Below, in pieces: positions 50,060-50,201 of a stretch of DNA of 50,201 nucleotides. A program made the translations under genes and the position numbers. Source of the stretch: CALARM01 sp964431735 (GTDB taxonomy: Bacteria; Vulcanimicrobiota; SpSt-956; JAKJGF01); assembly GCA_964431735.1 (NCBI GenBank), contig CAYSLJ010000031.1:1-50201 (forward strand), written 5' to 3'. The notes beneath the pieces are model-generated. The model did no database searches, was not told the DNA's origin, and worked only from the letters and a program-made list of their open reading frames with translations. Within the stretch, counting starts at the first letter, position 1; the number at the start of each line of letters is the position of its first letter.

Positions 50060-50150
50060 TTGAGGTGAGCATAAATAATAAATATCTGCTCTCGTGACGC
50101 GTAATGCGTGACGGGAGGAAGACTGTTATTACATGCTTATGCTCAGGTCA
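50060..50150. repeat. MITE-like element, copy 4 (family A core)
   Basis: Left end TTGAGGTGAGCATAA, right end TTATGCTCAGGTCA, core with three heptamers (GTGACGC GTAATGC GTGACGG) instead of four. 91 bp, shorter than copy 2 by about two units in total. Nothing recognisable follows to 50201. Confidence 0.8.
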
Positions 50151-50201
50151 TCAAATACCTTCCGGTGGGTGAGGCTCTTCCGAAAAATCTATAATCCTCT
50201 T

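Overview
The window reads as a chromosomal segment of a low-GC, diderm, uncultured bacterium. The cell envelope is Gram-negative in type: a TolC/membrane-fusion/RND efflux operon, a lipoprotein with an M23-like fold, a periplasmic DacB and several signal-peptide proteins. A run of exactly 100 N (40689-40788), flanked by the same 55 bp on both sides, shows a metagenome-style scaffold. I cannot place the phylum. The mix of long Ser/Thr-kinase-TPR proteins, HEAT-repeat proteins, a UPF0182 protein, a DHH-CBS-tRNA nucleotidyltransferase fusion and a giant coiled-coil protein suits a candidate phylum better than a well-studied one. No tRNA, rRNA, phage, transposase or CRISPR array is visible.

Layout. 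80-9338 (minus strand): one promoter at 9396-9424 feeds outer-membrane efflux protein, adaptor and RND pump, followed closely by ubiD-ubiA-ubiX, a quinone (probably menaquinone) tailoring set. 9339-9862: repeat-rich spacer. 9863-12702 (plus): an EEP-fold phosphodiesterase/nuclease and a Met/Gly-rich protein with a C-terminal cysteine-peptidase domain; their promoters share a 13-bp sequence. 12779-14239 (minus): a secreted phosphodiester-glycosidase. 14240-15049: 0.8 kb of non-coding sequence with inverted repeats, ending in the hsp20 promoter. 15050-20605: hsp20, a glycosyltransferase, then (minus) tRNA nucleotidyltransferase, M50 protease and a coiled-coil protein. 20992-28611: a 2539-residue protein with a duplicated N-terminal domain, about 1250 residues of coiled coil and a C-terminal PQQ-type propeller. 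28681-32743 (minus): surE, UPF0182, M23-like lipoprotein. 33090-37888 (plus): HEAT-repeat protein, Ser/Thr kinase and a Gly-rich small protein. 37889-38866 (minus): ATP-grasp enzyme. 39097-48059 (plus): dacB, a zinc-ribbon kinase-TPR protein, its kinase-less TPR paralogue and a PAS/GAF sensor. 48107-49780 (minus): a double-length Amj-like membrane protein.

The most distinctive feature is a set of 7-bp-unit repeats in the intergenic spaces. Family A (units GTGACGC/GTAACGC) sits just upstream of start codons, family B (units like AGTGAAT/AGTGAGT) mostly at stop codons and in 3' spaces, and family C (TAGCTGA) in two spacers. All carry TGA or TAA on one strand, so a few units stop all three frames on that strand. 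Next to start codons the stop-free strand is nearly always the coding strand. At several gene ends an array supplies or abuts the stop codon. Some arrays form the core of MITE-like elements of about 90-106 bp with terminal inverted repeats. All functional statements are from reading the sequence and from remembered family motifs; no database search was run.
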